DNA of 64,000 nt from Rubrivivax sp. (GTDB taxonomy: Bacteria > Pseudomonadota > Gammaproteobacteria > Burkholderiales > Burkholderiaceae_C): assembly GCA_004210455.1 (NCBI GenBank), contig SEFA01000022.1, positions 1 to 64,000 of the forward strand, in the 5' to 3' direction. The translations under genes were made by a program, and so were the position numbers. Below the pieces are notes generated by a model, which saw only the letters and a list, made by a program, of their open reading frames with translations, was not told the DNA's origin and searched no databases. Each line of letters opens with the position of its first letter. Position 1 is the stretch's first letter. Positions 32,851 to 42,383 of this stretch are shown here, in pieces.

Positions 32851-34572
32851 ATGATCCGCATCAACGAACTTCGCCTGCCCCTCAACCACCCCGAGGAGGC
32901 GCTGCGCCCCGCCGTCGTCCAACGGCTCGGCATCCCCGACGCGCAACTCACCGCCTTCACCGTCTTCAAGCGCAGCTACGACGCGCGCAAGAAGTCCGCG
33001 ATGGTGCTGATCTATTCCATCGATTGCGAAATCAACGGTGGGGGCGACACCGCCGCCGAAGCCGCGCTGCTGCAGCGCCACGCCGGCGACACGCACATCA
33101 AGCCCTCGCCCGACACCGACTACAAGTTCGCCGGTCATGCGCCGGCCGATTTCTACGCCCCCGCCGTCGCCGGCGCGGGCGGTGCAGGGGAGACCGGCGA
33201 ACGCCCGCGACCCGTCGTCATCGGCTTCGGCCCCTGCGGCCTCTTCGCCGCGCTGATCCTGGCGCAGATGGGCCTTCGGCCCATCGTGCTCGAACGCGGC
33301 AAGCAGGTCCGCGAGCGCACCAAGGACACCTGGGGCCTGTGGCGTGAAAGCGTGCTCGACCCCGAATCGAACGTCCAGTTCGGCGAAGGCGGCGCGGGCA
33401 CCTTCTCCGACGGCAAGCTCTACAGCCAGATCTCCGATCCGCGCTTCCTCACGCGCAAGGTGCTGACCGAGTTCGTCAAGGCCGGCGCGCCCGAGGAGAT
33501 CCTCTTCGTCAGCAAGCCCCACATCGGCACCTTCCGCCTGGTGAGCATGATCATCAAGATGCGCGCCGAGATCGAGGGCCTCGGCGGCGAGATCCGCTTC
33601 CAGCAGAAGGTCACCGACCTGCTCATCGAGCCCGGCGCCGACGGCCAGCAGCATGTGCGCGGCGTGACGCTCGCGTCGGGCGAGCAACTGCGCGCGGATC
33701 ATGTGGTCATCGCGCTCGGCCACAGCGCGCGCGACACCTTCACGATGCTCCACGAGCGCGGCGTTCACATGGAGGCCAAGCCGTTCTCCATCGGCTACCG
33801 CATCGAACATCCGCAGTCGATCATCGACAAGGCCCGCTTCGGCCCGAACGCGGGTCATCCCATCCTCGGCGCGGCGGATTACAAGCTGGTCCACCATGCG
33901 GGCAACGGCCGCTCGGTCTACAGCTTCTGCATGTGCCCGGGCGGCACCGTGGTCGCTGCGACGTCGGAGCCGAACCGCGTCGTCACCAACGGCATGAGCC
34001 AGTACTCCCGCAACGAGCGCAACGCGAATGCGGGCATCGTCGTCGGCATCACGCCCGAGGACTACCGCCAGGACGGCAAGCAGGACGGCAGCACCGTCAA
34101 TCCGCTGGACGGCTTCGCGTTCCAGCGTTTCTGGGAGTCGCGCGCCTACGAACTCGGCGAGGGCAACTACCTGGCGCCGGCCGCGCTGGTGGGCGACTTC
34201 GTCAAGCGCCAGCGCAGCACGGCGCTGGGCAGCGTCGAGCCGAGCTACAAGCCCGGCGTCACCATGACCGACCTGCAGCAGAAGGGCAACGGCAGCCTGC
34301 CGAAGTACGCGCTCGACGCGATCCGCGAAGCGCTTCCGGCCTTCGAGCGCCAGATCCGCGGCTTCGCGATGAACGACGCGGTGCTGACCGGTGTCGAGAC
34401 GCGGACCTCCTCGCCGCTGCGCATCACGCGCGGCAAGGATTACCAGAGCCTGAACGTCCGTGGCCTCTATCCGGCGGGCGAGGGTGCCGGCTACGCCGGC
34501 GGCATCATGTCCGCCGGCGTCGACGGCATCGAGGTGGCCGAGGCGGTGGGGAAGTCGCTGCTGGGCCTCTGA
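32851..34572 (+). CDS. FAD-dependent dehydrogenase (NAD(P)/FAD-dependent oxidoreductase)
   Basis: The 573-residue protein has an N-terminal domain (1-115) with KRSYDARKKSAMVLIYSIDC and a central FAD-binding Rossmann motif GFGPCG (125-130). FGEGGAGTFSDGKLYSQ and the C-terminal GLYPAGEGAGYAGGIMSAGVDG are typical of the conserved YtvT/FAD-dependent dehydrogenase family. The CPG motif in SFCMCPGGTVVAA is also conserved. The reaction is unknown; it is widespread as a stand-alone enzyme. The ATG at 32851 has no strong binding site, but the N-terminus fits. Confidence 0.88.
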   Translation: MIRINELRLPLNHPEEALRPAVVQRLGIPDAQLTAFTVFKRSYDARKKSAMVLIYSIDCEINGGGDTAAEAALLQRHAGDTHIKPSPDTDYKFAGHAPADFYAPAVAGAGGAGETGERPRPVVIGFGPCGLFAALILAQMGLRPIVLERGKQVRERTKDTWGLWRESVLDPESNVQFGEGGAGTFSDGKLYSQISDPRFLTRKVLTEFVKAGAPEEILFVSKPHIGTFRLVSMIIKMRAEIEGLGGEIRFQQKVTDLLIEPGADGQQHVRGVTLASGEQLRADHVVIALGHSARDTFTMLHERGVHMEAKPFSIGYRIEHPQSIIDKARFGPNAGHPILGAADYKLVHHAGNGRSVYSFCMCPGGTVVAATSEPNRVVTNGMSQYSRNERNANAGIVVGITPEDYRQDGKQDGSTVNPLDGFAFQRFWESRAYELGEGNYLAPAALVGDFVKRQRSTALGSVEPSYKPGVTMTDLQQKGNGSLPKYALDAIREALPAFERQIRGFAMNDAVLTGVETRTSSPLRITRGKDYQSLNVRGLYPAGEGAGYAGGIMSAGVDGIEVAEAVGKSLLGL

Positions 34573-34657
34573 GTCGACAGCGGGGCGGGGCGATCGGTTC
34601 TTCCGGATTCATGCCAGGACCTAGGGCGCACAATGCCTTTTTGTCACTCGGTGCACC

Positions 34658-35023
34658 ATGACCCCTGCTGTTCGCAAGACTGTCCAAGAGCGGAAATCCG
34701 CTGGTCGACCGGAGCTCCAGGGTGTGGCTCTGGCGACGTTTTCGACCGGCTTGGTACTGGTCGACATATCGCGCCACAAGCCTTTGCCTCTCAAGCGCGC
34801 AAAACGGGCTGAGCAGACCTGCAGTCTGATCAAGAAGTTGGGTCAGGCGCTGGAGCGGCCCGGGGTGGCGAGCGCTTCGATGTTTCCTCCTGATGGACGC
34901 GTCAGCTTCGTCTATTCTGCTGACCCATGTGAGCCATCGATCTTGGTACGCACGACGGCGGACGGAATGCGTGAACGCGGTCGCTTGGTTCACGGACGTT
35001 TCCGTGCTCTACCGCTGAAGTGA
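34658..35023 (+). CDS. Hypothetical protein
   Basis: The 121-residue protein is soluble, basic in the middle (HKPLPLKRAKRAEQTCSLIKKLG) with a beta-rich C-terminus (VSFVYSADPCEPSILVRTT). Composition is somewhat less G+C-rich than the neighbours. No family is recognised and the ribosome binding site is weak, so existence is moderate. It sits between the FAD dehydrogenase gene and a strong hairpin at 35087. It may be an accessory gene. Confidence 0.45.
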   Translation: MTPAVRKTVQERKSAGRPELQGVALATFSTGLVLVDISRHKPLPLKRAKRAEQTCSLIKKLGQALERPGVASASMFPPDGRVSFVYSADPCEPSILVRTTADGMRERGRLVHGRFRALPLK

Positions 35024-35086
35024 CGCAGCGAATGCCGCTTGATAATCAGACGCGACACCGATGTTCGACATCGTGTGCCCGACGAA

Positions 35087-35114
35087 TCAGGAGCCCGCTC
35101 CTGCGGGCTCCTGA
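35087..35114. terminator. Perfect 11-bp hairpin between convergent genes
   Basis: TCAGGAGCCCG (35087-35097), a six-base loop, and CGGGCTCCTGA (35104-35114). It lies between the convergent ends of the 121-residue gene and the LPMO gene and could stop both. Neither side has a T-tract, so it may be weak. Confidence 0.55.
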
Positions 35115-35134
35115 CATGCACGAGCGCTACGCGC

Positions 35135-36304
35135 TCAGATCGCCTGCCAGAGCGTCGCGGACACCGCCGGATTCCAGCCGGCGCCGGCCCAGGCTGTGTG
35201 CGCCTGCAGGCAGCGGTACTGCTTGCCCTGGTAGCTGACGACCTGTCCTGCGGTGTAGCTTGCGCCTTCGCTCCACGTGGTCGCCCCCGGCGGGGTGGTC
35301 GGAGGTGTCGTCGGCGGCGTCGGCAGGATCACATCCAGCGCGTAGCTCGCGCCGGAGTTGGCGTTCTGCAGGTAGACGTCCATCACCGTCGCGCCGCCCG
35401 GCACGACGACGCTGCCGCCTTGCAGGGTGCCGACCTTCACGTAGCCCGAGGTCTGGTTGACCTTGGTCGCGAGCTGGCCCAGCCACGCCGCCTTGGTCGT
35501 CGCGGCGCTCAAGGCCACCGGGATCGTCTCCAGGTCATTGCCCGCGCTGTTGAACACGCGCAGCTTCACCTGGCTGCCCGACGGCAGGTCCTGCGCCGCC
35601 GAGACCTGACCGATCTGCTTGAGCCCCGACGGCGTGCCGGGCGGCGTCGTGCCGCCGCCGAAGTCCACGTCCGAGCAGGCGTAGAAGGCCTCGGTGCTGT
35701 CCGCCCGCTGCCAGGCCGAGAACAGCACATGCTTGCCGGTGCGACGCGGCAGGCTCAGCTTCATCGTGTAGGTCTTGCCCACCGTGACGATCTGGTCCGG
35801 GCCGAGCTGCTGCACCTGCTCCAGGTCCGACCAGCGCAGCGGCGAGGTCGTTGGATTCCAGCCGTCGCGCGTCAGGAAGAAGGTCCAGTTCAGCGAGCGG
35901 TGCGGCGCGGTCGCGTTGTAGCGGTACTCGTACTTGCCGTCGGCGCCCGGCGAGTAGGACGTGCTCGGCCAGTCCCCGCGCGCCAGGTCGAAGCCCTTGA
36001 ACTTCTCCTGCCCGCCTGCGCAGATCCTGAGGTCGGGCACCACCGCCTTGTGGTTGCCGTTGGCGGCCGCCTGGTTGACGCCGTTCCAGTCGTAGATGGC
36101 CTGTTCCCCGCCGAACGCGATCGCGCCCTGGCAGGCCGGCAGCGACGGGTTCTTGTAGCAGTTGTACTGGCGCGAGATCGGGAACTCCGGTGCGCCGTGG
36201 GCGAATGCGGCGCCGGGCGTGAGTCCGGCGCCGAGGGTGGCAACGACGGCGGTCGACAGCGTCGCCAGCGCGGCGGCAGCAGGGGATCGGGCTCGGTCAT
36301 TCAT
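35135..36304 (-). CDS. Secreted lytic polysaccharide monooxygenase (AA10) with chitin-binding module
   Basis: The 389-residue precursor has a signal peptide cut after AFA at 35, exposing His36, the N-terminal copper ligand of AA10 LPMOs. The second copper His is His135 (NATAPHRSLNW) and axial Phe215 (CSDVDF). A GbpA-like middle domain (about 220-320) and a Pro/Thr linker lead to a CBM5/12-type module at 341-389 (SYTAGQVVSYQGKQYRCLQAH). This type oxidatively cleaves crystalline chitin. AGGAG precedes ATG 36304. The LysR gene is divergent. Confidence 0.88.
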   Translation of the reverse strand: MNDRARSPAAAALATLSTAVVATLGAGLTPGAAFAHGAPEFPISRQYNCYKNPSLPACQGAIAFGGEQAIYDWNGVNQAAANGNHKAVVPDLRICAGGQEKFKGFDLARGDWPSTSYSPGADGKYEYRYNATAPHRSLNWTFFLTRDGWNPTTSPLRWSDLEQVQQLGPDQIVTVGKTYTMKLSLPRRTGKHVLFSAWQRADSTEAFYACSDVDFGGGTTPPGTPSGLKQIGQVSAAQDLPSGSQVKLRVFNSAGNDLETIPVALSAATTKAAWLGQLATKVNQTSGYVKVGTLQGGSVVVPGGATVMDVYLQNANSGASYALDVILPTPPTTPPTTPPGATTWSEGASYTAGQVVSYQGKQYRCLQAHTAWAGAGWNPAVSATLWQAI

Positions 36305-36531
36305 GCAGGTCTCCTGGAAGTGGTGGTGTAGTGCTTTCAATGGGATGGGCCCGACATCACACCAAAGCAGTACCACCATAGGACCTGCGAAATACCAAAA
36401 CAAGCCAAACAACGGTAACGACCGTCGCTGAAAATTTTCCAGCTTTCGTTTCAGACGAAGGGATTATCATGAACGACCGCAGTCTTGCTCTCTGAGCGAA
36501 GGCTACAGTTCAACCCAGCTGCCGCCACCCC

Positions 36532-37488
36532 ATGCGCCTCGACCTCACCACCTTGAATCTCGTGCTGGCGATCGAACAGACTCGATCCATCACCCGCGGG
36601 GCCGAGCGCGAGCATCTGGCCCTGGCCGCAGCCAGCAAACGGATCTCGGACCTGGAGACGCGCCTCGGGGTGCAGCTGTTCGAACGCCGCGCCCGCGGGG
36701 TCGAGCCCACCGAGGCCTGTCGCGCCCTGGTCCGCCATATCCGTTCGCTGCACGCCTCGCTGCACGCGCTGGAGAGCGAGGTCGTCGAGTTCGCCCGCGG
36801 CATCAAGGGCCATCTGCGCATCGCCGCCAACGCCGGCGCGATCGCCGAAGCGCTGCCGCCCGATCTGGCCGCGTTCTCGCAGGCCCATCCGCAGATCCGC
36901 ATCAGCCTCGAAGACCAGACCAGCGCCGAGGTGCAGGCCGCCGTCGCCGAAGGCCGCGCCGATGTCGGCGTCTTCACCACCCCGCTGCTGGACAACCGGC
37001 TGCAGACCTGGTCCTACCGAACCGGCCGACTCGCGGTGCTGGTGCCGGCGGCACACGAACTCGCCGGACGCGAGTCGGTCAGCTTCGACGACCTGCTGGA
37101 TCATGACCTGGTCGGCCTGCACGGGGGCGCTGCGGCGCAGGAATTGATGATGCAGGAAGCCATGACCCGTGGCCGCACGCTCAAGGCGCGGCTGCAGGTG
37201 CGCGGCTTCGACGCGATCGCCCAGCTGGTCGAGGCCGGCCTGGGCGTCGCCGTGCTGCCCGACGCGCCGTCGCGCCGCTTCGCGCAGGTCTTCGACGTCA
37301 AGCGGCTGACCCTGGATGAAGCCTGGGCCCAGCGCGACTATGTTCTGGGTGTGGCCCGCCAAGAGCGCCTGCCGACCGTCGTCCAGCGTTTCGTCGACGC
37401 GCTGTGCCCGGCCGCGAAGGAGGCCGCCGCCACGCCCGCCAATTCCGCGAATCCTGCGACTCCCGTTTCCAAGGCCGGCTCGAAGTGA
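36532..37488 (+). CDS. LysR-family transcriptional regulator
   Basis: The 318-residue protein has the LysR helix-turn-helix (residues about 3-62, ITRGAEREHLALAAASKRISDLETRLG) and a substrate-binding domain (about 90-300, with the SFDDLLDHDLVGL core). It lies 46 bases before leuC on the same strand and divergently from the LPMO gene, so it could control either. No leucine-responsive motif is recognisable by eye. Its C-terminal tail is a low-complexity Ala/Pro/Asn extension of about 20 residues. Confidence 0.87.
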   Translation: MRLDLTTLNLVLAIEQTRSITRGAEREHLALAAASKRISDLETRLGVQLFERRARGVEPTEACRALVRHIRSLHASLHALESEVVEFARGIKGHLRIAANAGAIAEALPPDLAAFSQAHPQIRISLEDQTSAEVQAAVAEGRADVGVFTTPLLDNRLQTWSYRTGRLAVLVPAAHELAGRESVSFDDLLDHDLVGLHGGAAAQELMMQEAMTRGRTLKARLQVRGFDAIAQLVEAGLGVAVLPDAPSRRFAQVFDVKRLTLDEAWAQRDYVLGVARQERLPTVVQRFVDALCPAAKEAAATPANSANPATPVSKAGSK

Positions 37489-37534
37489 GCCGCACCGATA
37501 GCCATCTTTCCTTGAAGTGATGGAGAGCCATCCC

Positions 37535-38971
37535 ATGACCGCCAACATCGCCAACGCCGGTGCCGCGCGCACCCTCTACGACAAGCTCTGGGACGAGCAC
37601 GTGGTGCACACCGAGGAAGACGGCACGTCCGTCCTCTACATCGACCGCCACCTCGTCCACGAGGTCACCAGCCCGCAGGCTTTCGAAGGCCTGGACCTGG
37701 CCGGCCGCAAGGTCTGGCGCCTGTCGGCCAACCTCGCCGTCAGCGACCACAACGTGCCCACCACCGACCGCAGCCAGGGCATCGCCGATCCGGTGTCTCG
37801 CCTGCAGGTCGATACCCTGGACAAGAACTGCGACCGCTTCGGCATCACGCAGTTCAAGATGAACGACAAGCGTCAGGGCATCGTCCACGTGATCGGACCG
37901 GAGCAGGGTGCCACGCTGCCCGGCATGACCGTGGTCTGCGGCGACAGCCACACCTCCACGCACGGTGCCTTCGGCGCGCTGGCGCACGGCATCGGCACCT
38001 CCGAGGTGGAGCACGTGCTCGCCACGCAGACGCTGCTGGCGAAGAAGGCGAAGAACCTGCTGATCAAGGTCGAGGGTCAGGTCATGCCCGGCGTCGGCGC
38101 CAAGGACATCGTGCTGGCGATCATCGGCCGCATCGGCACCGCCGGCGGTACCGGCTACACGATCGAATTCGCCGGCAGCGCCATCCGCGCGCTGTCGATG
38201 GAAGGCCGCATGACGGTCTGCAACATGGCGATCGAGGCGGGCGCGCGCGCCGGCCTGATCGCCGTCGATGACACGACGATCCAATACGTCAAGGGCCGTC
38301 CGTTCACGCCGACCGGCGTCGAGTGGGACCAGGCCGTCCAGTACTGGCGCACGCTGCACACCGACGCCGGCGCGACGTTTGACGCCGTCGTCGAGCTCGA
38401 CGCGGCGCAGATCCGCCCGCAGGTCACCTGGGGCACCTCGCCGGAGATGGTCCTGTCCATCGACGATCGCGTGCCCGATCCCGACAAGGAGAAGGACGCC
38501 GTCAAGCGCGGCGCCATCGAGCGCGCGCTGCAGTACATGGCGCTGGAGCCCAACAAGGCGATCAACGACATCCGCATCGACAAGGTCTTCATCGGCAGCT
38601 GCACCAACAGCCGCATCGAGGACATGCGCGAGGCCGCGGCCGTGGTGAAGCGCCTGGGCGGACGCGTCGCCGGCAACGTCAAGCTGGCGATGGTGGTGCC
38701 GGGCTCCGGCCTGGTGAAGGCGCAGGCCGAGGCCGAAGGCCTGGACCAGATCTTCAAGGCCGCCGGCTTCGAATGGCGCGAGCCGGGCTGCTCCATGTGC
38801 CTGGCGATGAACGCCGACCGGCTGGAGCCGGGCGAGCGTTGCGCCTCCACCAGCAACCGCAACTTCGAAGGCCGGCAGGGCGCCGGCGGCCGCACTCACC
38901 TGGTGAGCCCCGCGATGGCCGCGGCGGCCGCGATGGAAGGCCACTTCGTCGACGTGCGCCGCATCGCCTGA
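37535..38971 (+). CDS. leuC: 3-isopropylmalate dehydratase, large subunit
   Basis: The 478-residue aconitase-family enzyme converts 2-isopropylmalate to 3-isopropylmalate in leucine synthesis, as a complex with LeuD. [4Fe-4S] ligands are seen in [13 protein letters not shown] and [11 protein letters not shown], and [22 protein letters not shown] is typical. ATG 37535 is chosen since GGAGAG sits seven bases upstream; an earlier in-frame ATG at 37517 lacks this. leuD follows 16 bases downstream and leuB after that, one operon. Confidence 0.96.
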   Translation: MTANIANAGAARTLYDKLWDEHVVHTEEDGTSVLYIDRHLVHEVTSPQAFEGLDLAGRKVWRLSANLAVSDHNVPTTDRSQGIADPVSRLQVDTLDKNCDRFGITQFKMNDKRQGIVHVIGPEQGATLPGMTVVCGDSHTSTHGAFGALAHGIGTSEVEHVLATQTLLAKKAKNLLIKVEGQVMPGVGAKDIVLAIIGRIGTAGGTGYTIEFAGSAIRALSMEGRMTVCNMAIEAGARAGLIAVDDTTIQYVKGRPFTPTGVEWDQAVQYWRTLHTDAGATFDAVVELDAAQIRPQVTWGTSPEMVLSIDDRVPDPDKEKDAVKRGAIERALQYMALEPNKAINDIRIDKVFIGSCTNSRIEDMREAAAVVKRLGGRVAGNVKLAMVVPGSGLVKAQAEAEGLDQIFKAAGFEWREPGCSMCLAMNADRLEPGERCASTSNRNFEGRQGAGGRTHLVSPAMAAAAAMEGHFVDVRRIA

Positions 38972-38987
38972 GGATCGAGGAAACGAC

Positions 38988-39638
38988 ATGGACAAGTTCA
39001 CCGTGCACAAGGGCCTCGTGGCCCCGATGGATCGCGAGAACGTCGACACCGACGCGATCATTCCCAAGCAGTTCCTGAAGTCGATCAAGCGCAGCGGCTT
39101 CGGCCCGAATCTCTTCGACGAGTGGCGCTACCTCGACCACGGCGAGCCGGGCCAGGACCCTGCCAGCCGCAAGCCCAACCCGGACTTCGTGCTGAACCAG
39201 CCGCGTTATCAAGGCGCGTCGGTGCTGATCGCGCGCAGCAACTTCGGCTGCGGCTCCAGCCGGGAGCACGCGCCCTGGGCGCTGCAGCAGTACGGCTTCC
39301 GCGCGCTGATCGCGCCCAGCTTCGCCGACATCTTCTTCAACAACACCTTCAAGAACGGCGTGCTGCCGATCGTGCTCCCGGAGCATCAGGTCGCCCGCCT
39401 GTTCGACGAGGTCTTCGCCTTCCCCGGTTATCAGCTGACCGTGGACCTGGAGCGCCAGGTCGTCGTCAAGGCCGATGGCGAAGAGCTGCCTTTCGACGTC
39501 CAGCCCTTCCGCAAATACTGCCTGCTCAACGGCTTCGACGACATCGCGCTGACGCTGCGTCACGCCGACAAGATCAAGGCCTTCGAAGCCGAACGCATCG
39601 CCACCAAGCCGTGGCTCAACAATCGAATTACGCGCTGA
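38988..39638 (+). CDS. leuD: 3-isopropylmalate dehydratase, small subunit
   Basis: The 216-residue small subunit carries the swivel domain that completes the active site of LeuC. Diagnostic strings are the [19 protein letters not shown]-terminus, the substrate loop [17 protein letters not shown], and [18 protein letters not shown]. Length is normal for bacterial LeuD. GGATCGAGGAAACGAC before ATG 38988 holds the ribosome binding site (GAGGAA). It forms a leucine operon with leuC and leuB. Confidence 0.96.
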   Translation: MDKFTVHKGLVAPMDRENVDTDAIIPKQFLKSIKRSGFGPNLFDEWRYLDHGEPGQDPASRKPNPDFVLNQPRYQGASVLIARSNFGCGSSREHAPWALQQYGFRALIAPSFADIFFNNTFKNGVLPIVLPEHQVARLFDEVFAFPGYQLTVDLERQVVVKADGEELPFDVQPFRKYCLLNGFDDIALTLRHADKIKAFEAERIATKPWLNNRITR

Positions 39639-39658
39639 TCCCGCGCTGAAGGAAGTCC

Positions 39659-40783
39659 ATGAAGATCGCAGTCCTGCCTGGTGACGGCATCGGCACCGAA
39701 ATCGTCGCGGAAGCCGTCAAGGTCCTGAAGGTGCTCGACCTGCCGTTCGAGCTCGAGAGCGCGCCCGTCGGCGGTGCCGCCTACGAGGCCTCCGGCCACC
39801 CGCTGCCCGAGGCCACGCTCAAGCTGGCGCAGGACGCGGACGCGGTGCTGTTCGGCGCCGTCGGCGACTGGAAGTACGACAAGCTCGAGCGCGCGCTGCG
39901 CCCCGAGCAGGCCATCCTCGGCCTGCGCAAGGCGCTCGGCCTGTTCGCCAACTTCCGCCCGGCGATCTGCTACGAGCAGCTCACCCATGCGTCGAGCCTC
40001 AAGCCCGAGCTGGTCGCCGGCCTGGACATCCTGATCATCCGCGAGCTCACCGGCGACATCTACTTCGGCCAGCCGCGCGGCCGCCGCACCGCCGTCGACG
40101 GCCACTTCCCCGGCAGCGAGGAAGCCTTCGACACGATGCGCTACTCGCGCCCCGAGATCGAGCGCATCGCCCACGTCGCCTTCCAGGCCGCGCGCAAGCG
40201 CAACAAGAAGGTGACCTCGGTCGACAAGGCCAACGTGCTGGAGACCTTCCAGTTCTGGAAGGACGTCGTGACCGAGGTCCACAAGGACTATCCGGACGTC
40301 GAGCTCGACCACATGTACGTCGACAACGCCGCGATGCAGCTGGTCAAGGCGCCCAAGAAGTTCGACGTCGTCGTCACCGGCAACATGTTCGGCGACATCC
40401 TGTCGGACGAGGCCGCGATGCTGACCGGCTCCATCGGCATGCTGCCCAGCGCCTCGTTGGACAAGAACAACAAGGGCCTCTACGAACCCAGCCACGGCAG
40501 CGCGCCGGACATCGCCGGCAAGGGAATCGCCAATCCGCTGGCTACAATCCTTTCCGCTGCCATGATGCTCAAGTTCTCCCTCCACCAGCCCGAAGCCGCC
40601 GCTCGCATCGAGTCGGCGGTTCAAGCCGTGCTGGCCCAGGGTCTGCGTACCGCGGACATCTGGAGCGAGGGCACCCGGAAGGTGAGCACCCGCGAGATGG
40701 GTGATGCCGTCGTTGCCGCTATTGCATCGAGCAAAGGCGCTGCTTCGACCATTACGACCACGACCAAAACCATCAAGAGCTAG
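39659..40783 (+). CDS. leuB: 3-isopropylmalate dehydrogenase
   Basis: The 374-residue enzyme oxidatively decarboxylates 3-isopropylmalate with NAD+ to 2-oxoisocaproate. The family motifs are [15 protein letters not shown], the substrate-binding [13 protein letters not shown], and [20 protein letters not shown] with the metal-binding aspartates. A low-complexity Ala/Ser/Thr tail of about 20 residues follows the domain. AAGGAAG precedes ATG 39659. This is the last gene of the leuCDB operon, followed by a hairpin before asd. Confidence 0.96.
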   Translation: MKIAVLPGDGIGTEIVAEAVKVLKVLDLPFELESAPVGGAAYEASGHPLPEATLKLAQDADAVLFGAVGDWKYDKLERALRPEQAILGLRKALGLFANFRPAICYEQLTHASSLKPELVAGLDILIIRELTGDIYFGQPRGRRTAVDGHFPGSEEAFDTMRYSRPEIERIAHVAFQAARKRNKKVTSVDKANVLETFQFWKDVVTEVHKDYPDVELDHMYVDNAAMQLVKAPKKFDVVVTGNMFGDILSDEAAMLTGSIGMLPSASLDKNNKGLYEPSHGSAPDIAGKGIANPLATILSAAMMLKFSLHQPEAAARIESAVQAVLAQGLRTADIWSEGTRKVSTREMGDAVVAAIASSKGAASTITTTTKTIKS

Positions 40784-40810
40784 TCCGCTCCGGTTCGTCT
40801 CGCCCCACCT

Positions 40811-40895
40811 CACACACCCGGCGAAGCGAGCCGGGCAGGCTCCCAGGGTGTGTGACGGTGTTTGGGCGATGCCCGGCCAGCAGTGCCGGGCCTTT
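40811..40895 (+). terminator. Nested hairpins between leuB and asd
   Basis: CACACACCC (40811-40819) pairs with GGGTGTGTG (40846-40854), with CCCGGC/GCCGGG at 40817-40835 overlapping it. A second hairpin GCCCGGC (40871-40877)/GCCGGGC (40885-40891) is followed by CTTTC. It may be a partial terminator or a leader that tunes asd; the T-tract is weak. Confidence 0.5.
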
Positions 40896-40915
40896 CAATG
40901 AACGAAGGTACGCAA

Positions 40916-42046
40916 ATGACGACATTGGTTGGTTTGGTGGGATGGCGCGGCATGGTCGGCTCGGTGCTGATGGACCGCATGGCGCAGGAGCGCGATTTCG
41001 ATCTGATCGAGCCGCTGTTCTTCAGCACCTCGAACGCCGGCGGCACCGCCCCGTCGTTCGCGAAGAACGAGACGGCGCTGCAGAACGCCTTCGACCTCGA
41101 GCAGCTCAAGCGCTGCGAGATCATCATCACCTGCCAGGGTGGCGACTACACCGCCGAGGTCTATCCCAAGCTGCGCGCCGCGGGCTGGAACGGCCACTGG
41201 ATCGACGCCGCCTCCACGCTGCGCATGGCCGACAACGCCGTGATCGTGCTGGATCCCGTCAACATGCCGGTGATCAAGAACGCGCTGTCCAAGGGCGGCC
41301 GCGACTGGGTCGGCGGGAACTGCACCGTCAGCTGCATGCTGATGGGCGTGGGCGCGCTCTACAAGGCCGGTCTGGTCGAGTGGATGTCCACGCAGACCTA
41401 CCAGGCCGCGTCCGGCGGCGGCGCGCAGCACATGCGCGAACTGCTGACCCAGTACGGCACGCTGAACGCGGAAGTGAAGGCGCTGCTGGACGACCCCAAG
41501 AGCGCCATCCTCGAGATCGACCGCAAGGTCATCGCCAAGCAGCGCTCGCTGTCCGCTGACGAGATCGCCAACTTCGGCGTGCCGCTGGGCGGCTCGCTGA
41601 TCCCCTGGATCGACAAGGACCTGGGCAACGGCACCTCCAAGGAAGAGTGGAAGGGCATGGCCGAGACCAACAAGATCCTCGGCCAGGGCGAAGGCTTCGG
41701 CACCGCCGCCATCCCCGTCGACGGCTTCTGCGTGCGCGTGGGCGCGATGCGTTGCCACTCGCAGGCGCTGACCCTCAAGCTGCGCAAGGACGTGCCGCTG
41801 GACGAGATCGAAGCCATGATCGCCGCGGACAACGACTGGGTGAAGGTCGTGCCCAACACCCGCGAAGCCACGATCAAGGACCTGACCCCCGTCGCCGTCA
41901 CCGGCACGATGACCATCCCGGTCGGCCGCATCCGCAAGCTGGCCATGGGGCCGGAATACGTCGGCGCGTTCACCGTCGGTGACCAGTTGCTGTGGGGCGC
42001 GGCGGAACCGCTGCGCCGGATGCTGCGCATCCTGCTGGATCGCTGA
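40916..42046 (+). CDS. asd: Aspartate-semialdehyde dehydrogenase
   Basis: The 376-residue NADPH-dependent enzyme forms aspartate 4-semialdehyde from aspartyl phosphate, the branch point to lysine, threonine and methionine. Seen: [18 protein letters not shown] at the cofactor end, the catalytic Cys in [12 protein letters not shown], and [15 protein letters not shown]. Length fits the proteobacterial type. ATG 40916 has GAAGG eight bases upstream. An intrinsic terminator follows. The gene commonly lies after leuB in betaproteobacteria. Confidence 0.96.
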   Translation: MTTLVGLVGWRGMVGSVLMDRMAQERDFDLIEPLFFSTSNAGGTAPSFAKNETALQNAFDLEQLKRCEIIITCQGGDYTAEVYPKLRAAGWNGHWIDAASTLRMADNAVIVLDPVNMPVIKNALSKGGRDWVGGNCTVSCMLMGVGALYKAGLVEWMSTQTYQAASGGGAQHMRELLTQYGTLNAEVKALLDDPKSAILEIDRKVIAKQRSLSADEIANFGVPLGGSLIPWIDKDLGNGTSKEEWKGMAETNKILGQGEGFGTAAIPVDGFCVRVGAMRCHSQALTLKLRKDVPLDEIEAMIAADNDWVKVVPNTREATIKDLTPVAVTGTMTIPVGRIRKLAMGPEYVGAFTVGDQLLWGAAEPLRRMLRILLDR

Positions 42047-42100
42047 TCCGATCGCCGCCGGCCGTCGTCGGCAAGATGCCGGCTGGCGAGCGGCGCAATG

Positions 42101-42129
42101 AAAGCGGTGGCGCTTGTCACCGCTTTTTT
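42101..42129 (+). terminator. Intrinsic terminator after asd
   Basis: AAAGCGGTG (42101-42109) pairs perfectly with CACCGCTTT (42118-42126) over an eight-base loop, followed by a T-run (42124-42129). Confidence 0.9.
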
Positions 42130-42383
42130 CATGGCGATTAGGGAATGCCAGGGGAGGGGTGCGTTGCCTTCTGGCGACACGCCCGTAACGACCTGTGAAT
42201 CAGGACTAGCTCATCGATGTTATTCATGAGCTACCTCAGCAACGATGCGTATATGCTTGCCACCGTTGTGATTTTCTACGCGGGAATGGCTGGGAGCCTG
42301 CCCGGGCGCATCAGTCGCACAACAACAATACGTCATGACAGGCGGTCCCGTTGGAGGGCCGCCTTGTTGCTTTGGGGGACGCC
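42130..42383. other. Leader region of fimV
   Basis: A 254-base gap that is richer in A+T than the neighbours between 42180 and 42270, as expected for a promoter. I see no clear gene. A short inverted repeat GGCGG/CCGCC (about 42341-42362) lies just before the fimV start. Confidence 0.35.

Noticed and set aside
37298-39088. A 596-codon frame opposite leuC
   Set aside because: Shadow of leuC. The composition is typical of an antisense frame in GC-rich DNA.
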